This document shows positions 26,456 through 36,526 of a stretch of DNA of 64,000 nucleotides, piece after piece. The stretch is taken from positions 5,456,001-5,520,000 of the forward strand of contig NZ_CP054923.1 of assembly GCF_013364215.1 (NCBI RefSeq), written 5' to 3'. The notes beneath the pieces were generated by a model. That model had not been told where the DNA came from, did not search any database, and saw only the letters and a program-made list of their open reading frames with translations. The stretch comes from Verrucosispora sp. NA02020 (lineage in GTDB: Bacteria; Actinomycetota; Actinomycetes; Mycobacteriales; Micromonosporaceae). The position numbers were made by a program, and so were the translations under genes. Numbering within the stretch: position 1 is the first letter of the stretch; every line of letters begins with the position of its first letter.

Positions 26456-29205
26456 CGGGCGGCGCCGACGGGTGGGGCGGCGGCGGGCGGGGCACCCGAG
26501 GGCAGCCCGAGCCGCCGGACGGCGGCCACCACCAACGCCAGGACCATCAGGTAGACGCCGAGGTCGAACACCAGCGCGGTGGAGAGCGTCGGCAGCGGGT
26601 CGGGCGTGCTCAGGCCGAGCGGGGTGAGCAGGGGTTCGCCGACGGCCAGCGGGGCCGCCCCGGCGCCGACGGCGATCAGCAACCCGGCGGCCACCAGCGG
26701 CACCGCCGGCACCCGGCCCAGCAGGGGCGCCCCGCCGGGATGGGCCAGTTGCCCGAGCCCGACCGCCGTACCGGCCAGCAACGCCCCGATGAATCCGCCG
26801 CCGGTGGCCTCGTGCCCGCGTAGGAACAGCAGCGCCGAGACGACCAGCATCACCGGTGCCAGCATCCGGTAGGCGAACGTGAGCACCACGTCGTCGTCGG
26901 CCGGGTCGCCGACGTCGGGCCGGGCCGGGCGGTCAGCGCCGAGCCGGACCAGCCCGAGGGCCACCACCGCGAGCACCACCGCCTCGCCCAGGGTGTCCAG
27001 GGCGCGGAAGTCGACCAGGATGGTGTTGACCACGTTCGCGCCGCCGGTCAACTCCTCCGCCCGGTCGAGGTACCACCGTCCCGGACCGGACGGTTCGCCC
27101 CGGCCGGTCAGCACGGCGGTGCCGGCCGCCGCGGCGACACCGGTCACCACCGCGAGCGCGGCGGCGGCGGTCACCGACCAGCGCCGCCCGACCGGGGCCA
27201 GCCGGTCCGGCTGCTGGCGCAGGGCCAGCATCACGACGACCGCGGTCAGCACCTCGACCAGCATCAGGGTCAGTGCCACGTCCGGCGCGCCGACCGTCAG
27301 GAACCAGGCCGACAGCAGCAGACCCACCACCCCGGTCAGCCCGATCGCGGCCAGCGCGGACCGCACCGTCAGCAGACCGGCGAGCGTCGTGACGAGCAGG
27401 CCGACCAGCAGCCAGTCGCCGGGGCGGGCCGGGTCGACGTGCGGCAGGGGCGCGACGTCGGCCAGCAACGCGGCGCCCGCCGCCAGCACCACCACCGCCA
27501 GCAGCGGGCGGACCAGGAATGGCGCCGGGCCGGTGGCGTGCGCCGGGCGGGCCACCAGCGCGCCGACCCGGAGCAACCGTCGCCGGCCGCGTTCGACCAG
27601 CTCGGCGAAGGGCGGTGTGGTGGGTACGGCCCGCAGCAGCCGGTCCACCCGGACCCGACCGAGGAACATCAGCGTGCCCAGCAGCACGGTGGCGGCGCTG
27701 AGGCCCAGGGCGGGCGTGAAGCCGTGCCAGAACGCCAGGTACGGCGGGGTGCCCTCCGGCCGGGCCGCGTCGGCGGCGCGTTCCACCAGTGGACTCAGCA
27801 CCGACACCGCCGGACCGAGCACGGTCGCCGTCACCGCGGCGACCGCCGCCGGGGCGAGGAACGCCCAGGAGGGTTCGCGCAGTCGCCGCTGCCGGGTCGG
27901 CCCCTCGACCATCCCGTGCACCAGGCGGGCCGCGTACGCGAAGGTGAGCACGGAGGCGAGGACACCGAGCCCGGCGGCGACCCAGCCCAGCCGGCCGACG
28001 CCGTGCGCATCGCCGAATGCCTCGAAGATCGCCTCCTTGCCGACGAACCCGATGGTGGGCGGTAACCCCGCCATCGACATCGCGGCCAGCACGGTGAGCC
28101 AGACCGTCACCGGCATCACCCGGTGCAGGCCGGACAGCTCCCGGACGTCCCGGCTGCCCGCCTGGTGGTCGATGATGCCGACCAGCATGAACAGCGTCGC
28201 CTTGAACAACGCGTGCGCGACGGTGTACAGGATCGCCGCCGCGTCGGCCGCCGGGGTGCCCACGCCGATCACGCCGACCAGCAGCCCGAGCTGGCTGACG
28301 GTCGAGTACGCCAGCAGCGCCTTGAGGTCGTACTGCCGCAGCGCCAGCAGCGCGCCGACGATCGCGGTGAGCAGCCCGACCGACATCAGTGTGACGTCCC
28401 ACACCACCGTGCCGCCGAACACGGCGGAGAAGCGCATCAGCAGGTAGATGCCGGCCTTGACCATCGTCGCCGCGTGCAGGTACGCGCTCACCGGGGTGAT
28501 CGCCACCATCGCGCCGGGCAGCCAGAAGTGGAACGGCAACTGGGCCGACTTGGTGATCGCGGCGAGCACGATCAGGGCCCCGACCGCCCAGGCGGTGCCG
28601 CCGCGCAGCCGCTCCGGCTCGGCGACGATCGTCTCCAGGCTGGTGGTGCCGGTCTGCACCGCCAGCAGCACGATCGCGGTCAGCAGGGCGAGCCCGCCGG
28701 CCACGGTGACCAGCAGCGCCTGCACGGCCGGGCCGGTGGCCGCCGGACGTCCGCCCTGTCCGATCAGGACGAACGAGAGGATGGAGGTCAGCTCCCAGAA
28801 GACGAAGAGGACCAGCAGGTCGTCGGCGAGCACCAGGCCCAGCATCGCGGCGGCGAACAGGGTCATGGTGACGTACACCCGCTCCTGCCCGTCGTCGTCG
28901 ACGCTGAGGTAGCGGGGGCAGTAGGCCATGATCAGCGCGCCGACGCCGAGCGCCAGCAGCGCGAAGACCAGACCGAGCGCGTCCATCCGCAACGCGGCGT
29001 CGACTCCGAGGCCGGGCAGCCACCGCCAGCCGAGGGTGACGTACCGGTCGTCCAGGATCGTCGGCAGCCGGGTGAGCAGCAGACCGGCCGCGACCAGGTA
29101 GCCGACGGCCAGTGGGTAGCCGGCGTTCCGCCCGAGGCGCCGGGTCAGCAGCGGTACGCAGGCCGCCAGCCCGAGCTGCCAGGCGAGCGCCACGGCGAGG
29201 ATCAC
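26452..29205 (-). CDS. mnhA: Na+/H+ antiporter subunit A with fused MnhB domain
   Basis: The largest, NuoL-like subunit and first gene of the operon, 917 residues from a GTG at 29205. The N-terminal 500 residues carry the proton-antiporter core (VFWELTSILSFVLIGQ, ITKSAQLPFHFWLPGAM, YLHAATMVKAGIYLLMRF). A DUF4040-type hydrogenase-like part follows, and the last 150 residues (FAYRMLAPVMLVVSALLFLRG, GGGFIGALLAGTAVGLGQL) are the MnhB domain, so no separate mnhB is needed. The gene is divergent from moxR. The complex exports Na+ or K+ and affects pH tolerance. Confidence 0.94.
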   Translation of the reverse strand: MILAVALAWQLGLAACVPLLTRRLGRNAGYPLAVGYLVAAGLLLTRLPTILDDRYVTLGWRWLPGLGVDAALRMDALGLVFALLALGVGALIMAYCPRYLSVDDDGQERVYVTMTLFAAAMLGLVLADDLLVLFVFWELTSILSFVLIGQGGRPAATGPAVQALLVTVAGGLALLTAIVLLAVQTGTTSLETIVAEPERLRGGTAWAVGALIVLAAITKSAQLPFHFWLPGAMVAITPVSAYLHAATMVKAGIYLLMRFSAVFGGTVVWDVTLMSVGLLTAIVGALLALRQYDLKALLAYSTVSQLGLLVGVIGVGTPAADAAAILYTVAHALFKATLFMLVGIIDHQAGSRDVRELSGLHRVMPVTVWLTVLAAMSMAGLPPTIGFVGKEAIFEAFGDAHGVGRLGWVAAGLGVLASVLTFAYAARLVHGMVEGPTRQRRLREPSWAFLAPAAVAAVTATVLGPAVSVLSPLVERAADAARPEGTPPYLAFWHGFTPALGLSAATVLLGTLMFLGRVRVDRLLRAVPTTPPFAELVERGRRRLLRVGALVARPAHATGPAPFLVRPLLAVVVLAAGAALLADVAPLPHVDPARPGDWLLVGLLVTTLAGLLTVRSALAAIGLTGVVGLLLSAWFLTVGAPDVALTLMLVEVLTAVVVMLALRQQPDRLAPVGRRWSVTAAAALAVVTGVAAAAGTAVLTGRGEPSGPGRWYLDRAEELTGGANVVNTILVDFRALDTLGEAVVLAVVALGLVRLGADRPARPDVGDPADDDVVLTFAYRMLAPVMLVVSALLFLRGHEATGGGFIGALLAGTAVGLGQLAHPGGAPLLGRVPAVPLVAAGLLIAVGAGAAPLAVGEPLLTPLGLSTPDPLPTLSTALVFDLGVYLMVLALVVAAVRRLGLPSGAPPAAAPPVGAAR

Positions 29206-29581
29206 GACGCCGCCCGCCCGGCCGGGAGCACCTCGGATGCCGGTGCCGTCGCCATGTCAACGCCCGGTGGCACGGTCGCCGGACGCCCCCGGGCCGGGGC
29301 GGCCCCACGGGGTCTGCGTCCGGTCGCGCATGTCCCTCCTCGGTCAGGTGTCGGGGCGTCCGGCGCCGCTTACCCGGCAGAACCGACGACATGCGCTGCG
29401 TGAACCACAAATCAGTCAGTAAGCACCCAAACACCTGCGCCAGTCGGCGTTGGCGAGAAACATGGTTAGCCTGAGAGGCCAGTGAGATTGTTGCGGCAGA
29501 CGAGGCTCGCACGTCGCGAACCCAACGGCGGGTCCAGGTGCTCCGTACAGAGCTGCCGTGACGGCGACGAGGAGGAGGCCC
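29206..29581. other. Divergent mnhA-moxR promoter region
   Basis: A 376-base non-coding stretch. The half near moxR (about 29400-29480) is clearly less GC-rich, as a promoter region would be, and TAGCCT (29467-29472) is a possible -10 for moxR. I found no convincing -35, repeat or small gene. Confidence 0.45.
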
Positions 29582-30634
29582 GTGACTCAACAGACCTGGG
29601 ACGAAGTTGGCGGATTGCTGCCGCACGACGAGTTCCGCGCAGCGAGCGACGCCATCGTGGCCAACATCGAACAGGTCATCGAGGGCAAGACCGCCACCGT
29701 GCGGCTTGCTCTGGCCGTCCTGCTCGCCGAAGGGCATCTGCTCATCGAGGATGTGCCCGGCGTCGGCAAGACCAAGCTGGCCAAGGCCCTCGCGCGCTCC
29801 ATCGACTGCTCCGTCCGCCGCATCCAGTTCACCCCCGACCTGCTGCCCAGCGACGTCACCGGCGTCAGCGTCTACAACCAGGAGACGCACGACTTCGAGT
29901 TCCGGCCGGGTGCCGTCTTCGCCAACCTGGTCGTCGGCGACGAGATCAACCGGGCCTCGCCGAAGACCCAGTCCGCGCTGCTGGAGTGCATGGAGGAACG
30001 GCAGGTCACCGTCGACGGGGTGACGTACCAGTTGCAGACCCCGTTCATGGTGATCGCCACCCAGAACCCGATCGAGATGGAGGGCACGTACCCCCTGCCG
30101 GAGGCGCAGCGGGACCGCTTCACCGCCCGGATCGCGATGGGCTACCCCGACCCCAGTGCCGAGCTGGCGATGCTCGACGCCCACGGCGCGGTGGACCCGC
30201 TGCCGGCACTGCGCCCGGTCTCCGACGCCGACACCGTGCGCCGGCTGATCGGTCACGTCCGGCAGGTGCACGTCGCCGACGCGGTCAAGCAGTACGCGAT
30301 CGACCTGGTCACCGCCACCCGCGAGGCACCCGAACTGCGGCTCGGCGCGTCCCCGCGATGCACCCTGCAACTGCTGCGCACCGCCCGCGCGGTGGCCGCC
30401 CTCGACGGGCGCGACTACGTCCTCCCCGACGATCTCCAGGTACTCGCCGTACCGGTCCTGGCGCACCGGCTCATCCCCACCGCCGACGCCCAGCTCGCCC
30501 GGCGTACCACCGACGCGATCGTGGCGGACCTGGTGCACCGGCTGCCGCTGCCGCACGACCGCCAGCGTTCGCCGTACGACAGCCGCCCGCCGGCCGGCAA
30601 CGGTCGCGCCCCGTTCGAACCCCGGAGGCCGTGA
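29582..30634 (+). CDS. MoxR family AAA+ ATPase
   Basis: An AAA+ chaperone-like ATPase of the MoxR group, usually acting with neighbouring DUF58 or VWA proteins. I use the GTG at 29582, eight bases after GAGGAGGAGG, for 350 residues. Walker A is DVPGVGKTKLAKALA, Walker B VVGDEINRASPKTQSALLE, and sensor 1 MVIATQNPIEMEGTYPLPEA. The C-terminal lid domain is intact. The moxR-DUF58-transglutaminase trio is widespread in actinobacteria; its substrate is unknown. Confidence 0.94.
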   Translation: MTQQTWDEVGGLLPHDEFRAASDAIVANIEQVIEGKTATVRLALAVLLAEGHLLIEDVPGVGKTKLAKALARSIDCSVRRIQFTPDLLPSDVTGVSVYNQETHDFEFRPGAVFANLVVGDEINRASPKTQSALLECMEERQVTVDGVTYQLQTPFMVIATQNPIEMEGTYPLPEAQRDRFTARIAMGYPDPSAELAMLDAHGAVDPLPALRPVSDADTVRRLIGHVRQVHVADAVKQYAIDLVTATREAPELRLGASPRCTLQLLRTARAVAALDGRDYVLPDDLQVLAVPVLAHRLIPTADAQLARRTTDAIVADLVHRLPLPHDRQRSPYDSRPPAGNGRAPFEPRRP

Positions 30635-30635
30635 C

Positions 30636-31934
30636 GTGCGTGACGGCTTACGCGGCCTGACCACCCGCGGTCGCTCCTTCCTGGCCGCCGCGCTGGCGGC
30701 CGCCGTCTCCGCCGGCATCCTCGGCGAGAAGGACCTGCTGCGAGTGGCCGTGCTGCTGGCCGTCCTCCCGCTGCTCGCCGCGCTCTACGTCGGCCGCAGC
30801 CGTTACAAGCTCGCCTGTCACCGCTCGCTGGACCCGCACCGGGTGCCGGTCGGCGCCACCGCCCGGATGGTGCTGCGGTTGCAGAACCTGTCCCGGTTGC
30901 CCACCGGAACCCTGCTGCTGGAGGATCGACTGCCGTACGCGCTCGGCAGCCGGCCCCGGGTGGTGCTGGAACGGCTCGGCGCGCACCAGGCCAGCTCGGT
31001 GGCGTACACCGTGCGGGCGGACGTGCGCGGCCGGTACGAGGTGGGGCCGCTGGTGGTCCGGATGACCGACCCGTTCGGTCTGTGCGAACTGAGCCGGGCC
31101 TTCCCGGGCACCGACTCGCTGACCGTGGTGCCGCAGGTGGTGCCGCTGCCGGCGGTGCGGCTGCCCGGTGAGTACGCCGGCAGCGGCGAGAGCCGGGCCC
31201 GCTCGGTGGCGGTGCACGGCGAGGACGACGCGGCGACCCGCGAGTACCGGCGCGGCGACGACCTGCGCCGGGTGCACTGGAAGTCGACCGCGCGCACCGG
31301 GGAGCTGATGGTGCGCCGGGAGGAACAGCCCTGGGAGAGCCGCGCGACGGTCCTGCTGGACACCCGGGCGTACGGCCACCAGGGCGACGGCCCGACGGCC
31401 AGTTTCGAGTGGGCCGTCTCGGCCGCCGCCAGCATCGCCGTGCACCTGCGTCAGGCCGGTTACAAGCTGCGGCTGGTCACCGGCTCCGGCGCGGACGTGA
31501 ACGCGACCGAGGGCGCCGGTGACGGTCTGCTCCTCGACCAGCTCGCGGAGGTCCGGCTGGACGAACGCGTCGAGATCACCGCCCTGGTGCAACACGTCCG
31601 GCAGCGCTCCGACGGCGGTCTGATCATCGGCGTCTTCGGGTCGCTGAGCACCGCCGAGGCGGAGGTGCTGTCCGGGCTGCGGGCCAACGGCGCCACCTGC
31701 GTCTGCTTCCTGCTGGACAGCTCTGCCTGGCTGAACCTGCCGGCGCAGGCCCGGACCGAGGCCGCCCAGGCACACGACACCGCCGCGCTGGCCCTGATGC
31801 AGTCCGGCTGGCGGGTGATCGGCGTCGACCACGGCGGCCGGTTGCCGGCGCTCTGGCCGCAGGCCGGCCGGGGCTCGCAGGGTTTCGCCCTGCGGGCCGC
31901 GATGGCCGAGACGGTGGCCGGCGGCGTGCGATGA
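30636..31934 (+). CDS. DUF58 domain protein
   Basis: A 432-residue protein from a GTG at 30636, with GGAGG nine bases upstream and one base after the moxR stop. Two adjacent N-terminal membrane segments (about 14-32 and 35-52) are followed by a beta-rich region, then the DUF58 motif REYRRGDDLRRVHWKSTART (about 203-222) and a VWA-like fold to the C-terminus. DUF58 proteins are thought to be MoxR partners. The biochemical role is not known. Confidence 0.92.
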   Translation: MRDGLRGLTTRGRSFLAAALAAAVSAGILGEKDLLRVAVLLAVLPLLAALYVGRSRYKLACHRSLDPHRVPVGATARMVLRLQNLSRLPTGTLLLEDRLPYALGSRPRVVLERLGAHQASSVAYTVRADVRGRYEVGPLVVRMTDPFGLCELSRAFPGTDSLTVVPQVVPLPAVRLPGEYAGSGESRARSVAVHGEDDAATREYRRGDDLRRVHWKSTARTGELMVRREEQPWESRATVLLDTRAYGHQGDGPTASFEWAVSAAASIAVHLRQAGYKLRLVTGSGADVNATEGAGDGLLLDQLAEVRLDERVEITALVQHVRQRSDGGLIIGVFGSLSTAEAEVLSGLRANGATCVCFLLDSSAWLNLPAQARTEAAQAHDTAALALMQSGWRVIGVDHGGRLPALWPQAGRGSQGFALRAAMAETVAGGVR

Positions 31935-31950
31935 ACGGAAGGTCCCTCTC

Positions 31951-34425
31951 ATGATCGCCCATCGGAACCTGGGTCTGGTGGCCGCCGCCGCGACCCTGCT
32001 CGCCGCCGCGCCCCTGTCGGCCATCTTCGAACAGTGGACCTGGCTGGTGCAGTCGGTCATCGCGGTGGCCGCGGTGGCCGCCGCGGCGGCCCTGTCCCGG
32101 CTCGGCCGGACCCCGCTGTGGGCCCAGATCCTGGCCATGGTCGCCGGCCTCACCCTGGCCCTGACCTGGCTCTTCCCCAGCGGCGAGGAACTGCTCGCGG
32201 TGCTGCCCACGCCGGCCACCTTCGGGCACTTCGCCGAGTTGCTCAGCACCTCGGTCGACGACATGCGCTCGCACGGCGTGAAGGTGCCGGACACCGACCC
32301 GCTGCTGTTCATCACCGTGCTCGGCGTCGGCGGCGTCGCGGTCCTGGTCGACGTGCTCTGCGTCGGGCTGCGCCGGCCCGCCCTGGCCGGCCTGCCGATG
32401 CTGGCCATCTACTCGGTGCCGGTGGCGGTCTACGTGGACAGCGTGCCGCCGCTGCCGTTCGCCGTCGGGGCCGCCGGCTTCCTCTGGCTGCTGGTCACCG
32501 ACAACGTCGACCGGGTCCGGCGGTTCGGCCGGCGGTTCACCGGGGACGGCCGCGACGTCGACGTCTGGGAGGCGTCCCCGCTGGCCGCCGCCGGACGGCG
32601 GCTGGCCGTGGTGGGCCTGGCGCTGGCCGTCCTGGTGCCGCTGGCCGTACCGGGCATGACCTCCGGCCTGATGAACAACCTGAACTCCGGCGTCGGCAGC
32701 GGTCTGGGCGGGCAGGGCTTCGGCGGCGCGCCCGGCCGCGTCGACCTGTTCGCCGCGCTCAGCGGCACGCTGAACCAGTCCGAGACCACCGACCTGGTCA
32801 CCGTGACCACCACCGAGGAGGAGCCGTTCTATCTGCGCTTCGGCGTCGCCGACGAGCTGCGCGGCGACGGCTTCCGGGTACGCGGACCGAACGGCAGCCG
32901 GGTCACCGGTGAGCTGCCCGACCCGTCGGAGCAGCAGGTACGGGGGGTCGAGCGGACCCGGCACCGGGCCACCGTCGAGGTGACCCGGGCCCTGGCCATG
33001 CCGCTGATGCCGGTGTACGCCGAGCCGGTCGACTTCACCGACCTGAACCGGAACTGGTTCTACGACCAGGACCTGCAGGTGGTCTTCTCGAACCGGGAGA
33101 ACTCCCGGGAGAAGTCGTACTCGTTCGACTACGTCCGTTCGACGTACACGCCGCAGGCCCTGCGCGCGGCCCGGGCGTTGTCCGCCGACGACCCCCGCCG
33201 GGTCCAGCAGACCGTCACCCCCGACGTGCCCGAGGTGCGGACCCTGGTCGCCGACCTGATCCGGGGCAAGCGCACCGAGTACGACAAGGTGCGCGCGATC
33301 TACGACTACTTCTCCGAGGAGAACGGCTTCACCTACCAGCTCAGCACCGAACAGGGCACCAGCGGGCAGGAGATCCTCGACTTCCTGGAGAACAAGGCCG
33401 GCTACTGCCAGCAGTACGCGGCGGCGCTGGCCTGGATGGTCCGCGACGCCGGCATCCCCGCCCGGGTGGCCTTCGGGTTCACCAACGGCAGCCGGCGTAC
33501 CGCCGACACCCTCACCCTGACCAACCGGAACCTGCACGCCTGGACCGAGGTGTACTTCGACCAGATCGGGTGGGTGCCCTTCGACGCCACCCCGACCTAC
33601 GGCGTGCCGGGCTCGGCCCGTTCCGCGTGGGCGCCGGACGTCGACGCCCCGGAGGACAACACCCCGCAGACCGACGCCACGGAGGCGCCCGACGCGGATG
33701 ACCCGTCAGCCGGGCCGGACGCCGGACCGGACCAGTTCCAGGAGGGCGACGACCCGGCCGTCGGTGCCGCCCCGGGCGCGCCCACCCAGCAGGCGCCGCG
33801 CTGGCCGTGGCTGCTCGCCGTGGGCGTACTCGCCCTGCTGGCGCTGCTCGCCGTGCCGGCGCTGCGCCGGCTCGCGCTACGCCACCGCCGAGGTCGGCCG
33901 GCACCGGTGATCCGGACGGTCGACGCGACGGAGGCCACCGCCACCGGAGAGCACCGACCGGCGGTGTCGGTCGGCGCCGACCCGGACCGGGCACGGGCGG
34001 ACGCGCACGCCGCCTGGGACGAACTGCTCGACACGCTTGTCGACTTCCGGATCCGGGTGGACCGGACGGAGACCCCCCGGGCGACCGCCGACCGGCTGGT
34101 CCGGGAGGCCCTCGCACCGGACACCGGGGCGGGGACGGCGGCCCGTCTGCTCGGTCGCGCCGAGGAGCGGGCCCGGTACGCGCGCGACCCGCTGACCGGG
34201 GAGCCGCTGCCCACGGCCCTGCGCACGGTACGCGGTGCGCTGGCCGAGCGGGCCGACCGGCGAACCCGACTGATGGCGACCGTGTTGCCGCCGTCGGTGC
34301 TGCAACGCTGGCGCACCACCGTCGCGGACACCTCGTCGCGGCTGGTGAACTCCGGCGGTCAGGTACGCCACCGGCTGCTGCGGTTCAGTCCGCGCCGGCT
34401 GATCGCGAACCGCGCGAGTCGCTGA
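31951..34425 (+). CDS. TgpA-type membrane transglutaminase
   Basis: An 824-residue membrane protein from an ATG at 31951 with GGAAGG upstream. The N-terminal 240 residues hold six or so membrane segments (DUF3488). The extracytoplasmic part has the transglutaminase-like core: Cys in NKAGYCQQYAAALAWMVRD, His in NRNLHAWTEVYFD, and the Asp in WVPFDATPTYG. One more membrane segment (about 613-635) precedes a cytoplasmic DUF4129 domain. It completes the moxR operon. Whether it cross-links or cleaves a substrate is unknown. Confidence 0.93.
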   Translation: MIAHRNLGLVAAAATLLAAAPLSAIFEQWTWLVQSVIAVAAVAAAAALSRLGRTPLWAQILAMVAGLTLALTWLFPSGEELLAVLPTPATFGHFAELLSTSVDDMRSHGVKVPDTDPLLFITVLGVGGVAVLVDVLCVGLRRPALAGLPMLAIYSVPVAVYVDSVPPLPFAVGAAGFLWLLVTDNVDRVRRFGRRFTGDGRDVDVWEASPLAAAGRRLAVVGLALAVLVPLAVPGMTSGLMNNLNSGVGSGLGGQGFGGAPGRVDLFAALSGTLNQSETTDLVTVTTTEEEPFYLRFGVADELRGDGFRVRGPNGSRVTGELPDPSEQQVRGVERTRHRATVEVTRALAMPLMPVYAEPVDFTDLNRNWFYDQDLQVVFSNRENSREKSYSFDYVRSTYTPQALRAARALSADDPRRVQQTVTPDVPEVRTLVADLIRGKRTEYDKVRAIYDYFSEENGFTYQLSTEQGTSGQEILDFLENKAGYCQQYAAALAWMVRDAGIPARVAFGFTNGSRRTADTLTLTNRNLHAWTEVYFDQIGWVPFDATPTYGVPGSARSAWAPDVDAPEDNTPQTDATEAPDADDPSAGPDAGPDQFQEGDDPAVGAAPGAPTQQAPRWPWLLAVGVLALLALLAVPALRRLALRHRRGRPAPVIRTVDATEATATGEHRPAVSVGADPDRARADAHAAWDELLDTLVDFRIRVDRTETPRATADRLVREALAPDTGAGTAARLLGRAEERARYARDPLTGEPLPTALRTVRGALAERADRRTRLMATVLPPSVLQRWRTTVADTSSRLVNSGGQVRHRLLRFSPRRLIANRASR

Positions 34426-34473
34426 CCGCCCACCCGGTCCGGGCACGACAGGGCACGGTCCGGGCACGACGAC

Positions 34474-34515
34474 ACGGGCCGGGTGCCGGTGGACATCCAC
34501 CGGTACCCGGCCCGT
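34474..34515. terminator. Bidirectional terminator after the transglutaminase gene
   Basis: Twenty-base arms (34474-34493 and 34496-34515) pair with one mismatch around a two-base loop, 49 bases past the stop. It lies between convergent genes and could end both transcripts. The rest of 34426-34714 shows no gene. Confidence 0.78.
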
Positions 34516-34661
34516 CGTGGTCTGCTGTCGCTCGCCGCCTGCTGGGGGTCGTGCTCGTCACTCGGCCGCTCGCTGGGCAGCACGGAGCGCGCCACGTCAC
34601 CGCATTCGCCCTGGGCGCCCGAAGGGCACCCGGAGCACACATCCGTCGTCGCACGCCGCTA

Positions 34662-34688
34662 CGTCCCGGACCGGTCAGGTCCGGGACG
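34662..34688 (-). terminator. Terminator hairpin after the DUF3040 gene
   Basis: CGTCCCGGACC (34662-34672), loop GGTCA, GGTCCGGGACG (34678-34688): a perfect 11-base stem 26 bases after the DUF3040 stop. Confidence 0.68.
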
Positions 34689-34714
34689 AATGCCCCGCCG
34701 TCAGGAACAGCGGG

Positions 34715-35113
34715 TCAGCGGTGCCCCTCCGGGCGCTGACGCCACCGGTCCTCCATCCGGTCGAGGAAACCCCCCGACCGGCGACCGGACCGTCCCCGGG
34801 ACCGGCGACGACTCGCCGTGCCTCCGACGACGTGCAGGTCCGGTGACTGCGCCCGGCGGTGCGACTGCACCGCGAACGCCGCCGAGGCCAACATGACAAC
34901 GAATCCCGCCACTGCCAACGGCGGAGTTTTGATCACCGCGCCATAGACCAACAACGCCAGGCCAGCGACGATCACGCCGGCAGCGACGAGCAGGCGACGC
35001 CGCGCGTGGAAACGCGGGTCGCTGGCGCGCACGGCCGAGGCGAACTTGGGGTCCTCGGCAAGCGACCGCTCGATCTGCTCGAACAGCCGCTGCTCGTGCT
35101 CCGAGAGCGGCAC
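34715..35113 (-). CDS. DUF3040 membrane protein (Rv2169c-like)
   Basis: A 132-residue protein from a GTG at 35113, with GGGGAGGAG just upstream. The DUF3040 signature is the N-terminal PLSEHEQRLFEQIERSLAED, followed by two membrane segments (about 40-60 and 65-85) and a basic C-terminal tail. A member of this family (Rv2169c) sits near mraZ in M. tuberculosis, so the location is conserved. Function unknown. Confidence 0.9.
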   Translation of the reverse strand: MPLSEHEQRLFEQIERSLAEDPKFASAVRASDPRFHARRRLLVAAGVIVAGLALLVYGAVIKTPPLAVAGFVVMLASAAFAVQSHRRAQSPDLHVVGGTASRRRSRGRSGRRSGGFLDRMEDRWRQRPEGHR

Positions 35114-35228
35114 GGCACTCCTCCCCGGTCACGTTGGTCGGTCCGGTCGGACCGACAGACCGTGGCAGCCAACCGGCTGCTTACCCGCAAGTCTACGAGG
35201 GCCCTCGCGCGTCGGAAAGCGGGACGAC

Positions 35229-36488
35229 CTACGGCCGCGTCGGATTTTCATCTCGTCGGGGATCACGCCCCCCGAGAAGACTGGCCGGTCCTATGACGGA
35301 CCGCCCGAATCGGGCAGCCGCAGCGTCCGCCGCGACCTCCGCCTCGCGCCATCCCCGCTCGGGCGCACCGAGCGCGAGCTGCCGGGGCGTCTCGTCCGCG
35401 GGGGTCAGACCCTCCGCGCGTACGCCGACGAGGCGGATCCGCTCACCAGGCGCCAGAGCGGTGTAGAGGGACCAGGCCGTGTCGAACATCTCCCGCGCCA
35501 CGTCGGTGGGCACGTCCAGGGTGCGCGACCGGCTCACCGTGCGGAAATCGGCCATCCGCACCTTGAGCGACACGGTGCGCCCCACCAGCCCACCGGCACG
35601 CAACCGGCCACCGACCTTCTCGGCGAGCGCCAACAGGGTGCGCCGGATCTCGGTCGGATCATTGACATCGACGTCGAAGGTGACCTCCGCGCCGACCGAC
35701 TTCTCCGCGTGCTCGGGGCTGACCCGACGCGGATCGCGTCCCCACGCCAACTCGTGCAGGTGCCCGGCCGCCGCCGCGCCGACGGCGGTCCGCACCATCC
35801 CCAGCGGGGCCTGGGCGAGGTCGCCCACCGTGCGCAGCCCGAGCCGCAGGAGGTTCTGCTCGGCCCGCTCCCCCACTCCCCAGAGGGCGGCGACCGGCAG
35901 CGGATGGAGAAAGTCGAGGACCTGGGCGGCCGGGACCACGAGCAGGCCGTCCGGCTTGGCCCGGGTCGACCCGAGCTTGGCCACGTACTTGCTCGACGCC
36001 ACCCCCACCGAACAGGTCAGCTCCTGCTCGGCGGCGACCCGCTCGCGGATCCGGCGGGCGATCGCGGCCGGCGGCCCGAACAGTCGCCGGGCACCCGCGA
36101 CGTCCAGGAACGCCTCGTCCAGGGAGAGCGGCTCGACCAGCGGCGTGACGTCCCGGAAGATCTGCATGACCGCCCGCGAGGCGGCCGAGTAGCGGCTGAA
36201 GTCCGGTGGCAGGAACACCGCGTGCGGGCAGAGCGCCCGGGCCCGCATCGTCGGCATCGCGCTGCGGACGCCGTACCGCCGGGCCTCGTAGCTGGCCGAA
36301 CTGACCACCCCGCGTGCGCCGACCCCGCCGACCACGACGGCCCGGCCGCGCAACTCCGGTCGGTGCCGCACCTCCACCGAGGCGAAGAAGGCGTCCATGT
36401 CGACGTGCAGGATCGAACAGCCGGCGTCGTCGGCGTCCGGCCCGAACCGGGGATCGCCACCCCGGGGCAACGACTGGCTGCGTCCCAC
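35229..36488 (-). CDS. dinB: Y-family DNA polymerase IV (DinB)
   Basis: Translesion polymerase, 419 residues from a GTG at 36488. The catalytic motifs are HVDMDAFFASVE near residue 28 and PLSLDEAFLDV near 118, giving the metal-binding Asp and Asp-Glu. CSVGVASSKYVAKLGS and the fingers/little-finger parts are present. The C-terminus shows no obvious beta-clamp motif of the QxxLxLF type, although RQLALGAPER may serve. I see no LexA box next to it. Confidence 0.93.
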   Translation of the reverse strand: MGRSQSLPRGGDPRFGPDADDAGCSILHVDMDAFFASVEVRHRPELRGRAVVVGGVGARGVVSSASYEARRYGVRSAMPTMRARALCPHAVFLPPDFSRYSAASRAVMQIFRDVTPLVEPLSLDEAFLDVAGARRLFGPPAAIARRIRERVAAEQELTCSVGVASSKYVAKLGSTRAKPDGLLVVPAAQVLDFLHPLPVAALWGVGERAEQNLLRLGLRTVGDLAQAPLGMVRTAVGAAAAGHLHELAWGRDPRRVSPEHAEKSVGAEVTFDVDVNDPTEIRRTLLALAEKVGGRLRAGGLVGRTVSLKVRMADFRTVSRSRTLDVPTDVAREMFDTAWSLYTALAPGERIRLVGVRAEGLTPADETPRQLALGAPERGWREAEVAADAAAARFGRSVIGPASLLGGRDPRRDENPTRP

Positions 36489-36526
36489 CCCGGCAGGTTA
36501 ACCCCGGGGTGGGACAGGACGTCCGG

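Noticed and set aside
26933..30718. A 1261-codon minus-strand frame across moxR and mnhA
   Set aside because: It reads the antisense of moxR and a wrong frame of mnhA. No homology recognised.
34483..34896. Plus-strand frame downstream of the transglutaminase gene
   Set aside because: It begins inside the terminator hairpin and runs antisense to the DUF3040 gene.
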